From Curtobacterium pusillum (lineage in GTDB: Bacteria > Actinomycetota > Actinomycetes > Actinomycetales > Microbacteriaceae): DNA of 64,000 nt. Positions 49,839 to 59,881 of the stretch are shown in pieces; the stretch's first letter is position 1; each line of letters begins with the position of its first letter. A program made the translations under genes and the position numbers. Location of the stretch: positions 3,658,001-3,722,000 of the forward strand of contig CP018783.1 of assembly GCA_002025645.1 (NCBI GenBank), written 5' to 3'. The notes beneath the pieces were generated by a model that saw nothing but the letters and a program-made list of their open reading frames with translations, did no database searches and had not been told where the DNA came from.

Positions 49839-50750
49839 TCAGAACGCGGCGTCGACCGCGTCCTCGGCACGCGCGTAGCGGAACGCGTAGCCGGACTCGA
49901 GGAGCTTCGTCGGCACCATCTGCTGGCTCGACAGGAGCATCTCGTCCGCCGCCTGCTGCAGGAGCAGCCGCAGCGCGAACTCCGGGATCCGGAACAGGTA
50001 GGGCCGGTGCAGGTCCTCGGCGACGCGCTTCGTGATGCGGTCGGCCACGGCGGCCTCGGGTCCGGCGAGGTTCACCGGCCCGGTGACGGCGGCGGCGTCC
50101 GGGCTCGTCGCGAGGTGCACGATCGCGCCGACCTCGTCCTCGAGTGCGATCCACGGCCAGTGCTGCCCGCCGGTGCCGAGGCGTCCGCCGAGCCCCGCCT
50201 TCGTGAGCGGGACGAGGGGAGCGAGCGCGCCGCCGCCCTTGCCGACGACGATGCCGGTGCGCAGGGTGACGACGCGGACACCCTCTGGTGCGGCGTTCGC
50301 GGCGGCCTCCCACGCGGTGCAGACGTCGGCGAGGAACCCGGAGCCGGCAGCGGCGTCGTCCTGCAGGACATCGGCGGGACGGTCGCCGTAGACGCCCGAG
50401 GCCGAACCGGACAGGAACAGCGGCGGCGGGGTCGCAGCGTGGCGCATGGCGTCGACCAGGGTCTCGGTGGCGGTGACCCGCGAGCGGAGGATCTCCTGCT
50501 TGTACGTCTCGGTCCAGGGGAGCTTGCCGATGTTCGCCCCGGCGAGGTTGATCACCACGTCGGCGCCGTCGAGGATCGCCGGGTCGAGCTTGCGGCTGCC
50601 GGGGGACCAGCGGAACTCCGTCGCCGTGTGCGGCTCACGCCGGACCAGGGTCGTCACGTGGTGTCCCGCCTCGCGCAGCGCGCGGACGAGCGGGGTCCCG
50701 ATGAAGCCGGACGCACCGGCGACCAGGATCGAGAGCGGCTCTGTCGTCAT
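49839..50750 (-). CDS. TIGR01777-type NAD-dependent epimerase/dehydratase
   Basis: A 303-residue short-chain dehydrogenase-like protein of the SulA/TIGR01777 group. The Rossmann motif is VAGASGFIGTPLV. Further marks are VINLAGANIG, LSGSASGVYGDR and the C-terminal extension of about 50 residues typical of the group (LLLQQAADEMLLSSQ). The activity of this group is not known. ATG start with TAGCGT seven bases upstream, divergent from thyA. Confidence 0.9.
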   Translation of the reverse strand: MTTEPLSILVAGASGFIGTPLVRALREAGHHVTTLVRREPHTATEFRWSPGSRKLDPAILDGADVVINLAGANIGKLPWTETYKQEILRSRVTATETLVDAMRHAATPPPLFLSGSASGVYGDRPADVLQDDAAAGSGFLADVCTAWEAAANAAPEGVRVVTLRTGIVVGKGGGALAPLVPLTKAGLGGRLGTGGQHWPWIALEDEVGAIVHLATSPDAAAVTGPVNLAGPEAAVADRITKRVAEDLHRPYLFRIPEFALRLLLQQAADEMLLSSQQMVPTKLLESGYAFRYARAEDAVDAAF

Positions 50751-50757
50751 GTCGCTC

Positions 50758-50763
50758 ACGCTA
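50758..50763 (-). promoter_or_regulatory. -10 box of leaderless promoter (epimerase gene)
   Basis: TAGCGT on the minus strand is followed by seven bases and then ATG at 50750. Confidence 0.5.
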
Positions 50764-50810
50764 CTCATCTGTCCGTGGATCACCTGCCCGTGGATGTCCC
50801 CGGCTCGTCG

Positions 50811-50816
50811 TAGGCT
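50811..50816 (+). promoter_or_regulatory. -10 box of leaderless promoter (thyA)
   Basis: TAGGCT is followed by six bases and then GTG at 50823. Confidence 0.55.
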
Positions 50817-50822
50817 CTTCAC

Positions 50823-51647
50823 GTGACCGAGACCGTGCTGCCCGACGCCTCCGTTCCCACCCCGTACGAGGACCTGCTCCGTCGCGTCCTCACCGAGGGG
50901 ACCCCGAAGGGCGACCGCACCGGTACCGGTACCCGCAGCCTGTTCGGCGCACAGCTCCGCTACGACCTGGCGAAGGGCTTCCCGCTCGTCACGACGAAGC
51001 GCGTGCACTTCAAGTCGGTGGCGTACGAGCTGCTCTGGTTCCTCCGTGGCGACGGCAACGCCCGCTGGCTGCAGGAGCACGGCGTCCGGATCTGGAACGA
51101 GTGGGCGGACGAGGACGGCGACCTCGGCCCGGTCTACGGCGTGCAGTGGCGCTCGTGGCCGACGCCGTCGGGGGAGCACGTCGACCAGATCGCCCAGGTC
51201 ATCGAGCAGATCAAGACCAACCCGGACTCCCGCCGTCTGATCGTCTCGGCGTGGAACGTCGCGGACATCCCGGAGATGGCGCTCGCCCCGTGCCACGCGT
51301 TCTTCCAGTTCTACGTGGTGGACGGCAAGCTCTCGTGCCAGCTCTACCAGCGCAGTGCGGACATGTTCCTCGGCGTCCCGTTCAACATCGCCTCGTACGC
51401 GCTGCTCACCCACATGATCGCGGCGCAGACCGGGCTCGAGGTCGGCGAGTTCGTGTGGACCGGCGGCGACTGCCACGTCTACGACAACCACGTCGAGCAG
51501 GTCGAGGAGCAGCTGTCCCGCACCGGGTACGCGCTCCCGACGCTCGAGCTCGCCCCGCGCGACTCGATCGACGACTACGAGTACGAGGACTTCACCGTCG
51601 TCGGCTACCACCACCACCCGGCGATCAAGGCCGCGGTCGCCGTCTGA
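50823..51647 (+). CDS. thyA: Thymidylate synthase
   Basis: A 274-residue classical ThyA that methylates dUMP with methylene-tetrahydrofolate. The catalytic Cys157 is in [12 protein letters not shown]. Folate and nucleotide contacts are [31 protein letters not shown] and DNHVEQ. The first 17 residues are an extension. GTG start, six bases after a -10 box. The stop overlaps folA by one base, so enzyme and dihydrofolate recycler are made together. Confidence 0.97.
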   Translation: MTETVLPDASVPTPYEDLLRRVLTEGTPKGDRTGTGTRSLFGAQLRYDLAKGFPLVTTKRVHFKSVAYELLWFLRGDGNARWLQEHGVRIWNEWADEDGDLGPVYGVQWRSWPTPSGEHVDQIAQVIEQIKTNPDSRRLIVSAWNVADIPEMALAPCHAFFQFYVVDGKLSCQLYQRSADMFLGVPFNIASYALLTHMIAAQTGLEVGEFVWTGGDCHVYDNHVEQVEEQLSRTGYALPTLELAPRDSIDDYEYEDFTVVGYHHHPAIKAAVAV

Positions 51648-52177
51648 TGTCGGACAGTTGGACCGAGCCCGTGCGCGGGATCGGCATGGTCTGGGCGCGC
51701 TCGACGAACGGCGTGATCGGTGCCGACGGCGGGATGCCGTGGCACGTGCCGGAGGACTTCGCGCACTTCCGGCAGGTGACCGGCGACGCGACTGTCGTGA
51801 TGGGCCGCCGGACCTGGGACTCGCTGCCGGAGCGCTTCCGTCCCCTGCCCGGGCGCCGGAACGTCGTGCTCACCCGTGACGAGTCGTGGGCCGGGACCGA
51901 CGAGGCCGCGGGTGCCGAGGTGGTGCACGACCTCGCGACCGCGCTCGACACCGACGAACCCGTCTGGATCATCGGCGGCGGGCAGGTGTACGCCGCGGGT
52001 GTGCCCTTCGCCGACCGGGTCTCCGAGACGGTGATCGACGTCGAGGTCCCCGGGGACACGGTCGCGCCGGCGCTCGCCGAGGCTGACGGCTGGTCCCTCG
52101 TCGACGAGGGCCCGTGGCAGGAGTCCCGCGCCGACGGCACCCGCTACCGATTCCTCGAGTGGCGCCGCCGCGCGTAG
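51647..52177 (+). CDS. folA: Dihydrofolate reductase
   Basis: A 176-residue DHFR. It returns the dihydrofolate made by ThyA to tetrahydrofolate. Landmarks are IGMVWARSTNGVIGADGGMPW, the acidic residue in PEDFAHFR, VVMGRRTWDSLP, LPGRRNVVLTR and IIGGGQVYAAG. ATG start overlaps the thyA stop (TGATG). Trimethoprim-site variation is not obvious. Confidence 0.96.
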   Translation: MSDSWTEPVRGIGMVWARSTNGVIGADGGMPWHVPEDFAHFRQVTGDATVVMGRRTWDSLPERFRPLPGRRNVVLTRDESWAGTDEAAGAEVVHDLATALDTDEPVWIIGGGQVYAAGVPFADRVSETVIDVEVPGDTVAPALAEADGWSLVDEGPWQESRADGTRYRFLEWRRRA

Positions 52178-52191
52178 CGCCTGCGTTGGAT

Positions 52192-52253
52192 CGCGCCCCC
52201 GTTCGAGCACTGCGCCCCGTCACGCCGGGGCGCAGTGTTCGAACGGGGGCGCG
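52192..52253. repeat. Family C palindrome / terminator after folA
   Basis: A 28-base stem, starting CGCGCCCCCGTTCGAGCAC (52192-52219), faces its complement (52226-52253) with one G-U mismatch and a six-base loop. It is one of the longest stems in the window. It follows the thyA-folA operon. Confidence 0.85.
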
Positions 52254-52307
52254 GTGCGCTGTGGACGCGACCGGCGGCCGGACCGCAGCCGGCGGGGCGG
52301 GGCTGAT

Positions 52308-52321
52308 CCGCGCCTCCAGGC
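52308..52321. repeat. Single family A arm
   Basis: CCGCGCCTCCAGGC without a clear partner arm, upstream of dapA. Confidence 0.55.
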
Positions 52322-52365
52322 GGGTGACCGTCCGGGCGGACGGCCGCCCTCGCCCGCATCCCCGG

Positions 52366-52371
52366 TACGCT
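52366..52371 (+). promoter_or_regulatory. -10 box of leaderless promoter (dapA)
   Basis: TACGCT is followed by seven bases and then GTG at 52379. GTG 52373 would be too close to the box. Confidence 0.55.
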
Positions 52372-52378
52372 GGTGCCC

Positions 52379-53356
52379 GTGTCCCCGCGTGAGAATCCCT
52401 TCGGCCAGGTCCTCGTCGCCCTCGTGACCCCGTTCACGGCTGACGGCGAGGTCGACTGGCCCGGCGTCGAGCAGCACATCGACGACTGCATCACCGCCGG
52501 TGCCGACGGCATCGTCGTGACAGGCACGACCGGCGAGACGTCGACCCTCACCGACCCGGAGAAGCTCCGACTGGTCGAGGTCGGCAAGTCCGTCGCCGCG
52601 GGCCGGGCGAAGATCATCACGGGCGGTGGCTCGAACGAGACCGCGCACGCCATCCACCTGTACAAGCAGAGCGAGAAGGCCGGCGCGGACGGCGTGATGA
52701 TCGTCACGCCGTACTACAACAAGCCGACCCAGTCGGGTGTGCTCACGCACTTCCGGATGATCGCCGACGCGACCGACCTGCCGGTGATCCTGTACGACAT
52801 CCCCGGCCGCACCGGCATCCCGATCACGTACGAGACGATCGTGCGGGCGTCGCACCACCCGAACATCCTCGCCGTGAAGGACGCCAAGGGCGACTTCGCC
52901 GAGGTCTCCCGGGTGCTCAACAACACCGACCTCATGTACTTCTCCGGCGACGACACGAACGTGCTCCCGCACCTGTCGATCGGCGCCACGGGACTCATCG
53001 GCGTGACCGCGAACATCACGAGCACGCCGTACCGCACCATCATCGACGCCGTGAACCGGGGGGACCTGGCGACCGCGACCGCCGAGCACAAGCGCGTCGA
53101 GCCGCTCGTCCGTGCCGTCATGACGCACGTGCCCGGCACCGTCGCGGCGAAGTACATCCTGCACGGGCTCGGCCGCATCGGCAGCCCGCGCGTCCGACTG
53201 CCGCTCGTCGGCCCCGAGGACTCCGAGGCGTACGCCATCGAGACCTCGCTCGAAGCCGTCCGGGACATCCCGGGCGCCGACTTCTCCAACTTCCGCCCCG
53301 ACCGCAACGCAGCGGCCGGCGGTGCTCTTCCGAAGGTGCCAGGCACCACCCGCTAG
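52379..53356 (+). CDS. dapA: 4-hydroxy-tetrahydrodipicolinate synthase
   Basis: A 325-residue TIM-barrel aldolase that condenses pyruvate with aspartate semialdehyde. The Schiff-base Lys167 is in LAVKDAKGDF. The general acid/base Tyr139 is in LYDIPGRTG, and TGTTGETSTL binds pyruvate. A C-terminal Pro/Gly-rich tail is short. GTG start after a leaderless -10 box. rnj begins 49 bases downstream. Confidence 0.97.
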   Translation: MSPRENPFGQVLVALVTPFTADGEVDWPGVEQHIDDCITAGADGIVVTGTTGETSTLTDPEKLRLVEVGKSVAAGRAKIITGGGSNETAHAIHLYKQSEKAGADGVMIVTPYYNKPTQSGVLTHFRMIADATDLPVILYDIPGRTGIPITYETIVRASHHPNILAVKDAKGDFAEVSRVLNNTDLMYFSGDDTNVLPHLSIGATGLIGVTANITSTPYRTIIDAVNRGDLATATAEHKRVEPLVRAVMTHVPGTVAAKYILHGLGRIGSPRVRLPLVGPEDSEAYAIETSLEAVRDIPGADFSNFRPDRNAAAGGALPKVPGTTR

Positions 53357-53405
53357 CGAACACCGCGGCGCGCAGGACGCGCGTCGCCCGAATCCGTAGG
53401 ACCGA

Positions 53406-55082
53406 ATGCCCACACAGATCTCCGAACCGCAGCCCCTCGAAGCCGGCACCCTCCGCGTGATCCCCATCGGGGGACTCGGCGAGATCGGTCGCAACATGAC
53501 CGTCTACGAGTACGAGGGCAAGCTCCTCGTCGTGGACGCCGGCGTGCTCTTCCCGGAAGAGCACCAGCCCGGGGTCGACCTGATCCTGCCGGACTTCGCG
53601 CCGATCCGGGACCGCCTCGACGACGTCCTCGGGGTCGTGCTCACGCACGGTCACGAGGACCACATCGGCGCCGTCCCGTACCTCCTGAAGCTCCGCGACG
53701 ACATCCCGCTGATCGGCTCCACGCTGACGCTGGCCCTCGTCGAGGCGAAGCTCAAGGAACACCGGATCAAGCCGTACACGCTCGTCGTGGCCGAGGACCA
53801 GACCGAGCAGCTCGGTCCGTTCCACCTCGAGTTCGTCGCCGTGAACCACTCCATCCCGGACGCCCTCGCCGTCTCGATCACGACCCCCGCCGGTCGGGTC
53901 CTGCACACGGGCGACTTCAAGATGGACCAGCTCCCGCTCGACGACCGGATCACGGACCTCCGTGCCTTCGCCCGCCTCGGCGAGCAGGGCGTGGACCTGT
54001 TCCTGCCGGACTCGACGAATGCCGACGTGCCGGGCTTCACCGCTCCGGAGCGCGACATCGGCCCTGTTCTCGAGAACATCATCACGCGCGCCCGCAAGAA
54101 GGTCGTCGTGGCGAGCTTCTCGTCGCACGTGCACCGCGTGCAGCAGGTCCTCGACGCCGCCGCCGCCGCGAACCGCAAGGTCGCGTTCATGGGCCGCTCG
54201 ATGATCCGCAACATGACCATCGCCGCCGACCTCGGCTACCTCCGGGTGCCCGAGAACGTGCTCATCGACACGAAGAAGGCGAAGAACGTCCCCGACGACC
54301 AGATCGTCTACATGTCGACCGGGTCGCAGGGCGAGCCGATGGCCGTCCTGGCACGAATGGCGAACCTCGAGCACCAGATCGAGATCGGCGAGGGCGACAC
54401 CGTCATCCTCGCGTCGTCGCTGATCCCCGGCAACGAGAACGCCGTCTACCGGGTCATCGACGGGCTGACGAAGCTCGGCGCGAAGGTCGTGCACAAGGGC
54501 AACGCGAAGGTGCACGTCTCCGGGCACGCGTCCGCCGGCGAGCTCCTCTACTGCTACAACATCCTGCGTCCGCGGAACGTCCTGCCGGTCCACGGCGAGC
54601 ACCGCCACCTGTACGCGAGCGCCGACCTGGCGATCCAGACGGGTGTGCCGCCGCGCAACGTGATCCTCGGGCAGGACGGCATCGTCGTCGACCTGAAGGA
54701 CGGCGTCGCCACGGTGGCCGGACAGCTCGACATCGGGTACGTGTACGTCGACGGGTCGACCGTGGGCGAGATCACCGACGCCGACCTCAAGGACCGCCGC
54801 GTCCTGGCCGAAGAGGGCTTCATCTCCATCTTCACCGCCGTGGACTTCACCACGGGCCAGTGCGTCGTCGGTCCGGAGATCCAGTCGCGGGGCTTCGCCG
54901 AGGACGAGTCCGTCTTCGACGAGGTCCGCCCGCAGATCGCCAAGGCCCTCGCCGAGGCTGCTGCGAACGGCACGCGTGACGGCCACGCCTTCCAGCAGGT
55001 CGTGCGCCGGACCGTGGGGCGCTGGGTGAACACGAAGCACCGTCGCCGACCGATGATCGTCCCGGTGGTCATCGAGGCGTAG
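53406..55082 (+). CDS. rnj: Ribonuclease J
   Basis: A 558-residue metallo-beta-lactamase/beta-CASP ribonuclease with 5'-3' exo- and endonuclease activity. The zinc motif is [10 protein letters not shown]. Further metal ligands are in [15 protein letters not shown] and [10 protein letters not shown]. The beta-CASP part has [11 protein letters not shown] and [10 protein letters not shown]. The C-terminal domain (FEDEVRPQI-like region) completes the RNase J layout. It works with PNPase in mRNA decay. The gene follows dapA, as in many Actinobacteria. Confidence 0.97.
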   Translation: MPTQISEPQPLEAGTLRVIPIGGLGEIGRNMTVYEYEGKLLVVDAGVLFPEEHQPGVDLILPDFAPIRDRLDDVLGVVLTHGHEDHIGAVPYLLKLRDDIPLIGSTLTLALVEAKLKEHRIKPYTLVVAEDQTEQLGPFHLEFVAVNHSIPDALAVSITTPAGRVLHTGDFKMDQLPLDDRITDLRAFARLGEQGVDLFLPDSTNADVPGFTAPERDIGPVLENIITRARKKVVVASFSSHVHRVQQVLDAAAAANRKVAFMGRSMIRNMTIAADLGYLRVPENVLIDTKKAKNVPDDQIVYMSTGSQGEPMAVLARMANLEHQIEIGEGDTVILASSLIPGNENAVYRVIDGLTKLGAKVVHKGNAKVHVSGHASAGELLYCYNILRPRNVLPVHGEHRHLYASADLAIQTGVPPRNVILGQDGIVVDLKDGVATVAGQLDIGYVYVDGSTVGEITDADLKDRRVLAEEGFISIFTAVDFTTGQCVVGPEIQSRGFAEDESVFDEVRPQIAKALAEAAANGTRDGHAFQQVVRRTVGRWVNTKHRRRPMIVPVVIEA

Positions 55083-55117
55083 GGCGGCGCGCCTGCTGCA
55101 CTGCGGCAGTGGACCGG

Positions 55118-55166
55118 ACTGGAGGCCCGGTGCACGTTCCTGACGGACGTGCACCGGGCCTCCAGT
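55118..55166. repeat. Family A palindromic repeat, perfect 20-base stem
   Basis: A perfect 20-base stem, starting ACTGGAGGCCCGGTGCACG (55118-55137), faces its complement (55147-55166) across a nine-base loop. It separates rnj from ftsK and may terminate rnj. Confidence 0.88.
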
Positions 55167-55214
55167 CGCGTTCCGGGCACGTGGCGCGTCCGTCACGGAC
55201 GCGGCGGGCCTCCC

Positions 55215-55242
55215 TTGGTTTGTCCTGGGAGGGGAATAGGGT
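55215..55242 (+). promoter_or_regulatory. Promoter of ftsK
   Basis: TTGGTT (55215-55220), a 16-base spacer and TAGGGT (55237-55242) lie seven bases before ATG 55250. Leaderless mRNA likely. Confidence 0.55.
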
Positions 55243-55249
55243 GCTGCCC

Positions 55250-58189
55250 ATGGCCGGAGGCACCAAGTCGACCACGCGCTCGCGCGCGTCCTCGTCGTCC
55301 CGTGGAAGCGGGACGCGCGGTACGTCGCGCACCCAGGCCACGACGAAGAAGCTCCCGCAGGCGGCACCGACGCCGGTCTTCCGCGAGCAGAACCCGCTCG
55401 TGACCTTCTGGCTCGCGATGGCGCACGGCGTCGGGGCGATGTTCCGTCTGCTCGGCAAGGAGACCCTCGAGAAGGACCAGCGCCGCGACGGGTTCCCGTT
55501 CCTGCTGTTCGTCCTGGCGATCGCCGGCGCGGTCGTCGAGTGGCTCAACCCGACGAACTCCGTCTCGGTGGCGCTCGACGCCTACACGTTCGGCGGCCTG
55601 TTCGGACGGCTGGCCTTCGCGCTCCCCGTCATCATGGTCGTCTTCGCCGGCTGGCTCTTCCGGCACCCGGCGTCGGTGCACGACAACACCCGCATCGGGA
55701 TCGGGCTCGGGCTGCTGCTCGTGTCGATCGCCTCGCTCTGCCACGTCTTCGGCGGCCAGCCGAGCGCGACGGACGGCATGCCCGCGCTCGCCGCGGCCGG
55801 TGGGGTGATCGGCTGGGTCGTCATCGGGTGGCTCGTCACCATCGCGACCGCCTGGGTCGCGGTCCCGGTCGCGATCGTCCTGCTCGTCCTCTCGCTCTTC
55901 ATCATCACGAAGACGCCGCCGAACAAGCTCGGCCGACGACTGCACGAGCTCTACGCGTACCTGTTCGGCGCGCCAGCCCCCGCTGCCGAGCCCGAGGAAG
56001 CCGTCGCCGAGACCCCTGCGCCGCGTGCGAAGACGTCCAAGCGCGGGAAGAAGGGCGACACCGACTTCCAGCTGTTCGACGATCTCGGCTTCGACGAGGA
56101 CCGGGCTGCCACCGACGGCGACGAGACCGAGGGCGGCACCATCCCCTGGTGGCGCCGCAACAAGTCCGGGCGCGAGGAAGACCCCGCCTACGACAGCCCG
56201 GTGATCACCGGCGCGACGTCGACCGTTCCCGACGTACCCGCGTCGGCCGCCGCGAGCCCGAACGCCGGTGCCGCGGCCGGGCTCATCGACCACACGCCCG
56301 CCGAGCCCGCGTCCGTGAACCTCAACGACTCGGTCGAGCAGGACCTGCAGGACGCCGAGCAGGCGCTCCGCGACTTCGGGACACCCGTCCCGGAGCGTCC
56401 CGCGGCGGCCGAGGCGGTGCGTCCGGACGCGGCCGTGTCCCCGGTGGTCTCCCCGTCCCTCCCGGCCGACGACGTCCCCGAGGCCGCCGACGACGGTCTC
56501 CCGCCCGTCGCCGCTGCCGACGAGGACCCGTCCGCGCCGTACCGACTGCCGGCCGCAACCACCCTGAGTTCGGGCTCGCCGTCGGTCGCGCGCAGCCAGG
56601 CCAACGACGACATCGTCGCCGCGATCACCGGCGTCCTCACCGAGTTCAAGGTCGACGCGAAGGTCACCGGCTTCTCGCGTGGCCCGACCGTCACCCGGTA
56701 CGAGATCGAGCTCGGCCCCGGCGTGAAGGTCGAGCGCGTCACGGCGCTGTCGAAGAACCTGTCGTACGCGGTCGCCTCGAACGAGGTCCGCATCCTGTCG
56801 CCGATCCCGGGCAAGAGCGCCATCGGCGTCGAGATCCCGAACTCCGATCGCGAGACGGTGTCGCTCGGCGACGTGCTCCGGTCGAACGCGGCACGCAAGT
56901 CGAAGCACCCGATGACGATCGGCGTCGGCAAGGACGTCGAGGGCGGGTTCGTCGTGGCGAACCTGGCGAAGATGCCGCACCTGCTCGTCGCCGGCTCCAC
57001 CGGTTCCGGCAAGTCGGTGTTCATCAACTCGATGATCACGTCCCTCCTGATGCGCGCCAAGCCGTCCGAGGTCCGCATGGTCCTGGTCGACCCGAAGCGC
57101 GTGGAGCTCTCGATCTACGCGGGCGTCCCGCACCTCATCACGCCCATCATCACGAACCCGAAGAAGGCAGCCGAGGCGCTGCAGTGGGTCGTGAAGGAGA
57201 TGGACATGCGGTACGACGACCTCGCGTCGTTCGGGTTCCGTCACGTCGACGACTTCAACAAGGCGATCGAGAACAACGAGATCGTGCTGCCGGCCGGCAG
57301 CGAGCGGAAGCTCAAGCCGTACCCGTACCTGCTCGTCGTGGTGGACGAGCTCGCCGACCTCATGCTCGTCGCCCCGCGCGACGTCGAGGAGTCGATCGTC
57401 CGCATCACCCAGCTCGCGCGTGCGGCCGGCATCCACCTCGTCCTCGCGACGCAGCGCCCCTCGGTCGACGTCATCACCGGTCTGATCAAGGCCAACGTCC
57501 CGTCGCGCATCGCGTTCGCCGTCACGAGCGTCACCGACTCCCGCGTCATCCTCGACCAGCCCGGTGCCGACAAGCTCATCGGGCAGGGCGACGCGCTCTT
57601 CCTGCCGATGGGGTCGTCGAAGTCGCTCCGCGTGCAGGGTGCCTGGGTGAACGAGAGCGAGGTCGCCGAGGTCGTCCAGCACGTCACGCGCCAGGCTCGC
57701 CCGGAGTACCGCCAGGACGTCCAGGCCGTGGTCGAGCGCAAGGAGATCGACGCGGACATCGGCGACGACCTCGAGCTGCTGCTCGCCGCCGTCGAACAGG
57801 TCGTGTCGACGCAGTTCGGCTCCACCTCGATGCTCCAGCGCAAGCTCCGCGTGGGCTTCGCCAAGGCCGGTCGCCTCATGGACCTGATGGAGTCGCGCGA
57901 CATCGTCGGGCCGTCCGAGGGGTCGAAGGCCCGTGACGTGCTCGTGACGGCCGACCAGCTGCCGTCGGTGCTCGCGAAGCTCCGGGGCGAGGAACCGCCC
58001 GCCGCGGCAGCGCCCGCCGCCGGTGCCGGGCTCGTCGGCACGACCGCTGTGCCGAGTGCGCCGGCGTCCGCGCCGTCCGACGACGGCGACCGCTACGGAG
58101 CCGACCCGGTGGGGGACATGACGCGCGGGTACGATGAAGCCGACGACGAGCCCGATGAGGACGCGTGGGGACTGACGGGCAGGGAGTGA
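55250..58189 (+). CDS. ftsK: FtsK/SpoIIIE DNA translocase
   Basis: A 979-residue DNA pump that clears chromosomes from the division septum. Four predicted transmembrane helices lie near residues 80-220 after a basic N-terminus. A Pro/Ala/Asp-rich linker (about 240-440) follows, then the motor with Walker [10 protein letters not shown] near residue 582, the [12 protein letters not shown] region and Walker [11 protein letters not shown] near 700. The gamma winged-helix domain ([19 protein letters not shown], split) is at the C-terminus. The ATG is fixed by the -10 box seven bases upstream. Neighbours match the actinobacterial order. Confidence 0.96.
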   Translation: MAGGTKSTTRSRASSSSRGSGTRGTSRTQATTKKLPQAAPTPVFREQNPLVTFWLAMAHGVGAMFRLLGKETLEKDQRRDGFPFLLFVLAIAGAVVEWLNPTNSVSVALDAYTFGGLFGRLAFALPVIMVVFAGWLFRHPASVHDNTRIGIGLGLLLVSIASLCHVFGGQPSATDGMPALAAAGGVIGWVVIGWLVTIATAWVAVPVAIVLLVLSLFIITKTPPNKLGRRLHELYAYLFGAPAPAAEPEEAVAETPAPRAKTSKRGKKGDTDFQLFDDLGFDEDRAATDGDETEGGTIPWWRRNKSGREEDPAYDSPVITGATSTVPDVPASAAASPNAGAAAGLIDHTPAEPASVNLNDSVEQDLQDAEQALRDFGTPVPERPAAAEAVRPDAAVSPVVSPSLPADDVPEAADDGLPPVAAADEDPSAPYRLPAATTLSSGSPSVARSQANDDIVAAITGVLTEFKVDAKVTGFSRGPTVTRYEIELGPGVKVERVTALSKNLSYAVASNEVRILSPIPGKSAIGVEIPNSDRETVSLGDVLRSNAARKSKHPMTIGVGKDVEGGFVVANLAKMPHLLVAGSTGSGKSVFINSMITSLLMRAKPSEVRMVLVDPKRVELSIYAGVPHLITPIITNPKKAAEALQWVVKEMDMRYDDLASFGFRHVDDFNKAIENNEIVLPAGSERKLKPYPYLLVVVDELADLMLVAPRDVEESIVRITQLARAAGIHLVLATQRPSVDVITGLIKANVPSRIAFAVTSVTDSRVILDQPGADKLIGQGDALFLPMGSSKSLRVQGAWVNESEVAEVVQHVTRQARPEYRQDVQAVVERKEIDADIGDDLELLLAAVEQVVSTQFGSTSMLQRKLRVGFAKAGRLMDLMESRDIVGPSEGSKARDVLVTADQLPSVLAKLRGEEPPAAAAPAAGAGLVGTTAVPSAPASAPSDDGDRYGADPVGDMTRGYDEADDEPDEDAWGLTGRE

Positions 58190-58194
58190 CGGCG

Positions 58195-58839
58195 ATGACC
58201 GCCTCGAACGGTACGGACACCACGAACGGCGCGAAGTTCCCGTGGCGCGGACGACTCATCCGCAAGGGCCCCGGCCCGGCGTCGACGGGCAACGTCGCGA
58301 ACATCATCACGGTCATCCGGATCCTGATGGCCCCGCTGTTCTTCGTGCTGCTCCTCACGGACGCCGGAGCCGACGGGCCGCTGCGGATCTGGGCGGCGAT
58401 CACGTTCGTCGTGGCGATCGTCACGGACAGCGCCGACGGCATAATCGCCCGACGCCAGAACCTCGTCACGGACTTCGGCAAGCTGGTCGACCCGATCGCC
58501 GACAAGGTGCTCATCGGCGGTGCCCTCGTGGCCCTGTCGATCCTGGGCGAACTGCCCTGGTACGTGACCGTGCTCATCATGGTGCGCGAGATCGGCATCA
58601 CGGTCTTCCGTTTCGCAGTGCTCTCCGACCGGGTGATCCCGGCGAGCCGAGGCGGCAAGATCAAGACCGTGCTGCAGGCCGTGGCGCTCACTGCAGCGCT
58701 GTTCCCGTGGTGGAACCTCGTCGGGGACTGGGCGCACTGGGTCAACGGCATCCTCACGACGGCGGCGTTCCTCGCGACCGTCCTGAGTGGCATCGACTAC
58801 CTCTGGCAGGCGTGGAAGCACAACCGGACCGCGGCGTGA
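58195..58839 (+). CDS. pgsA: CDP-diacylglycerol-glycerol-3-phosphate 3-phosphatidyltransferase
   Basis: A 214-residue membrane enzyme making phosphatidylglycerol phosphate. The CDP-alcohol phosphotransferase motif is complete: DSADGIIARR, then G and the two Asp in FGKLVDPIADK. About five or six helices are present. Other CDP-alcohol transferases share the fold, but synteny with ftsK and cinA supports PgsA. ATG start with AGGGAG close upstream. The stop overlaps cinA by four bases. Confidence 0.92.
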   Translation: MTASNGTDTTNGAKFPWRGRLIRKGPGPASTGNVANIITVIRILMAPLFFVLLLTDAGADGPLRIWAAITFVVAIVTDSADGIIARRQNLVTDFGKLVDPIADKVLIGGALVALSILGELPWYVTVLIMVREIGITVFRFAVLSDRVIPASRGGKIKTVLQAVALTAALFPWWNLVGDWAHWVNGILTTAAFLATVLSGIDYLWQAWKHNRTAA

Positions 58840-59333
58840 CCGACGGGTCCGCCGCGGCGGCCCTGATCGCCGAGCTGACTTCCCGCGGTGAGACCGTCGC
58901 GGTCGCCGAGTCCCTGACCGGGGGACTCGTGGTGGCCACACTGGTCGGCGTCCCCGGGGCGAGTGCGGTCGTCCGCGGCGGCGTCGTGGCCTACGCGACC
59001 CCCGTCAAGCACACCGTCCTCGGTGTCTCGGACGCACTGCTCGCCAGCAACGGCGCCGTCGATCCCGAGGTCGCCCGGCAGATGGCGACGGGCGTCCGGA
59101 CGGCCCTGGCGGTCGACGGGGTAGCCGCGACCTGGGGGATCAGCACCACCGGCGTCGCGGGCCCTGATCCGCAGGACGGCAAGCCCGTCGGCACGGTGTT
59201 CGTCGGGATCGCCTCCGAGGACGGCGCCACGGCGTACGAACTGCACCTCGACGGCGACCGTGAGGCAATCCGCCAGGCGACCGTCTCCGAACTCCTGGCA
59301 CGGATGTCGTCCACGATCCGGGGCCGGGAATAG
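58836..59333 (+). CDS. cinA: CinA-family nicotinamide-nucleotide amidohydrolase
   Basis: A 165-residue stand-alone CinA C-terminal (PncC-like) domain. Motifs are VAESLTGGLV, the Gly-rich region around VRGGVVAYA, and GISTTGVAGPDPQDGKPVGTVF (split). It deamidates nicotinamide mononucleotide to nicotinate mononucleotide in NAD recycling. The N-terminal MoeA-like half of full-length CinA is absent. GTG start in a GTGA overlap with pgsA. Confidence 0.92.
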   Translation: MTDGSAAAALIAELTSRGETVAVAESLTGGLVVATLVGVPGASAVVRGGVVAYATPVKHTVLGVSDALLASNGAVDPEVARQMATGVRTALAVDGVAATWGISTTGVAGPDPQDGKPVGTVFVGIASEDGATAYELHLDGDREAIRQATVSELLARMSSTIRGRE

Positions 59334-59487
59334 GTCCCGTTTCCACTGGGTTACATCTCACGCAATCTCCAGCGGTACAGCAGCCGGCCTCGCTAGCATG
59401 CTGCAACCGGCAACGCTACAGTTGCTCAACCCGAACTCGGCCATCCGGACCGAGCGGGCGCGGAGACGACAGAGAGGAGGAGTTCTC

Positions 59488-59796
59488 ATGGTTCTCGTTC
59501 GTCAGGAAATCGGCGACGTTCTGCGGGACTTCCGCTTGCAGAAGGGCCGGACCCTCCGTCAGGTCGCGTCCAAGGCCAGCGTGGCTCTCGGGTACCTCAG
59601 TGAGGTCGAGCGCGGTCAGAAAGAGGCCAGCTCAGAGATCCTCGCATCCGTCGCGGATGCGCTGGACACCCCCATCTCCACGATCATGCGCGAGGTGGGC
59701 GACCGCCTCGCGATCGTCGAGGGGCTCACCCCCGTGCCGGACACGCTCCCGGACGACCTCGTCGCCGAGTTCGACAACGACCTCGCGGTGCGCTGA
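59488..59796 (+). CDS. clgR: ClgR-type helix-turn-helix regulator
   Basis: A 102-residue XRE-family activator. The helix-turn-helix (GRTLRQVASKASVALGYLSEVERG, split) and the flanks VRQEIGDVLRDFRLQ and QKEASSEILAS match actinobacterial ClgR. That protein turns on clp protease and chaperone genes under stress. Synteny (pgsA-cinA-clgR-recA) agrees. A strong GAGAGGAGGAG site precedes the ATG. A good terminator follows. Confidence 0.95.
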   Translation: MVLVRQEIGDVLRDFRLQKGRTLRQVASKASVALGYLSEVERGQKEASSEILASVADALDTPISTIMREVGDRLAIVEGLTPVPDTLPDDLVAEFDNDLAVR

Positions 59797-59812
59797 CGCG
59801 CATCGCCCCACG

Positions 59813-59843
59813 ACGCCCCCGCTGGTCCGCCAGCGGGGGCGTT
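59813..59843 (+). terminator. Terminator of clgR
   Basis: ACGCCCCCGCTGG (59813-59825) pairs perfectly with CCAGCGGGGGCGT (59830-59842) across TCCG. Confidence 0.82.
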
Positions 59844-59869
59844 CGTGCGTCCGGTGGTCCCGTGCCGTC

Positions 59870-59875
59870 TACGCT
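59870..59875 (+). promoter_or_regulatory. -10 box of leaderless promoter (DUF3046 gene)
   Basis: TACGCT is followed by six bases and then ATG at 59882. The hexamer is the same as the dapA box. Confidence 0.5.
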
Positions 59876-59881
59876 GGAACG

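Noticed and set aside
8379..55166. Family A repeats as insertion-sequence ends
   Set aside because: The arms are only tens of bases apart, with no target-site duplications or transposase genes visible.
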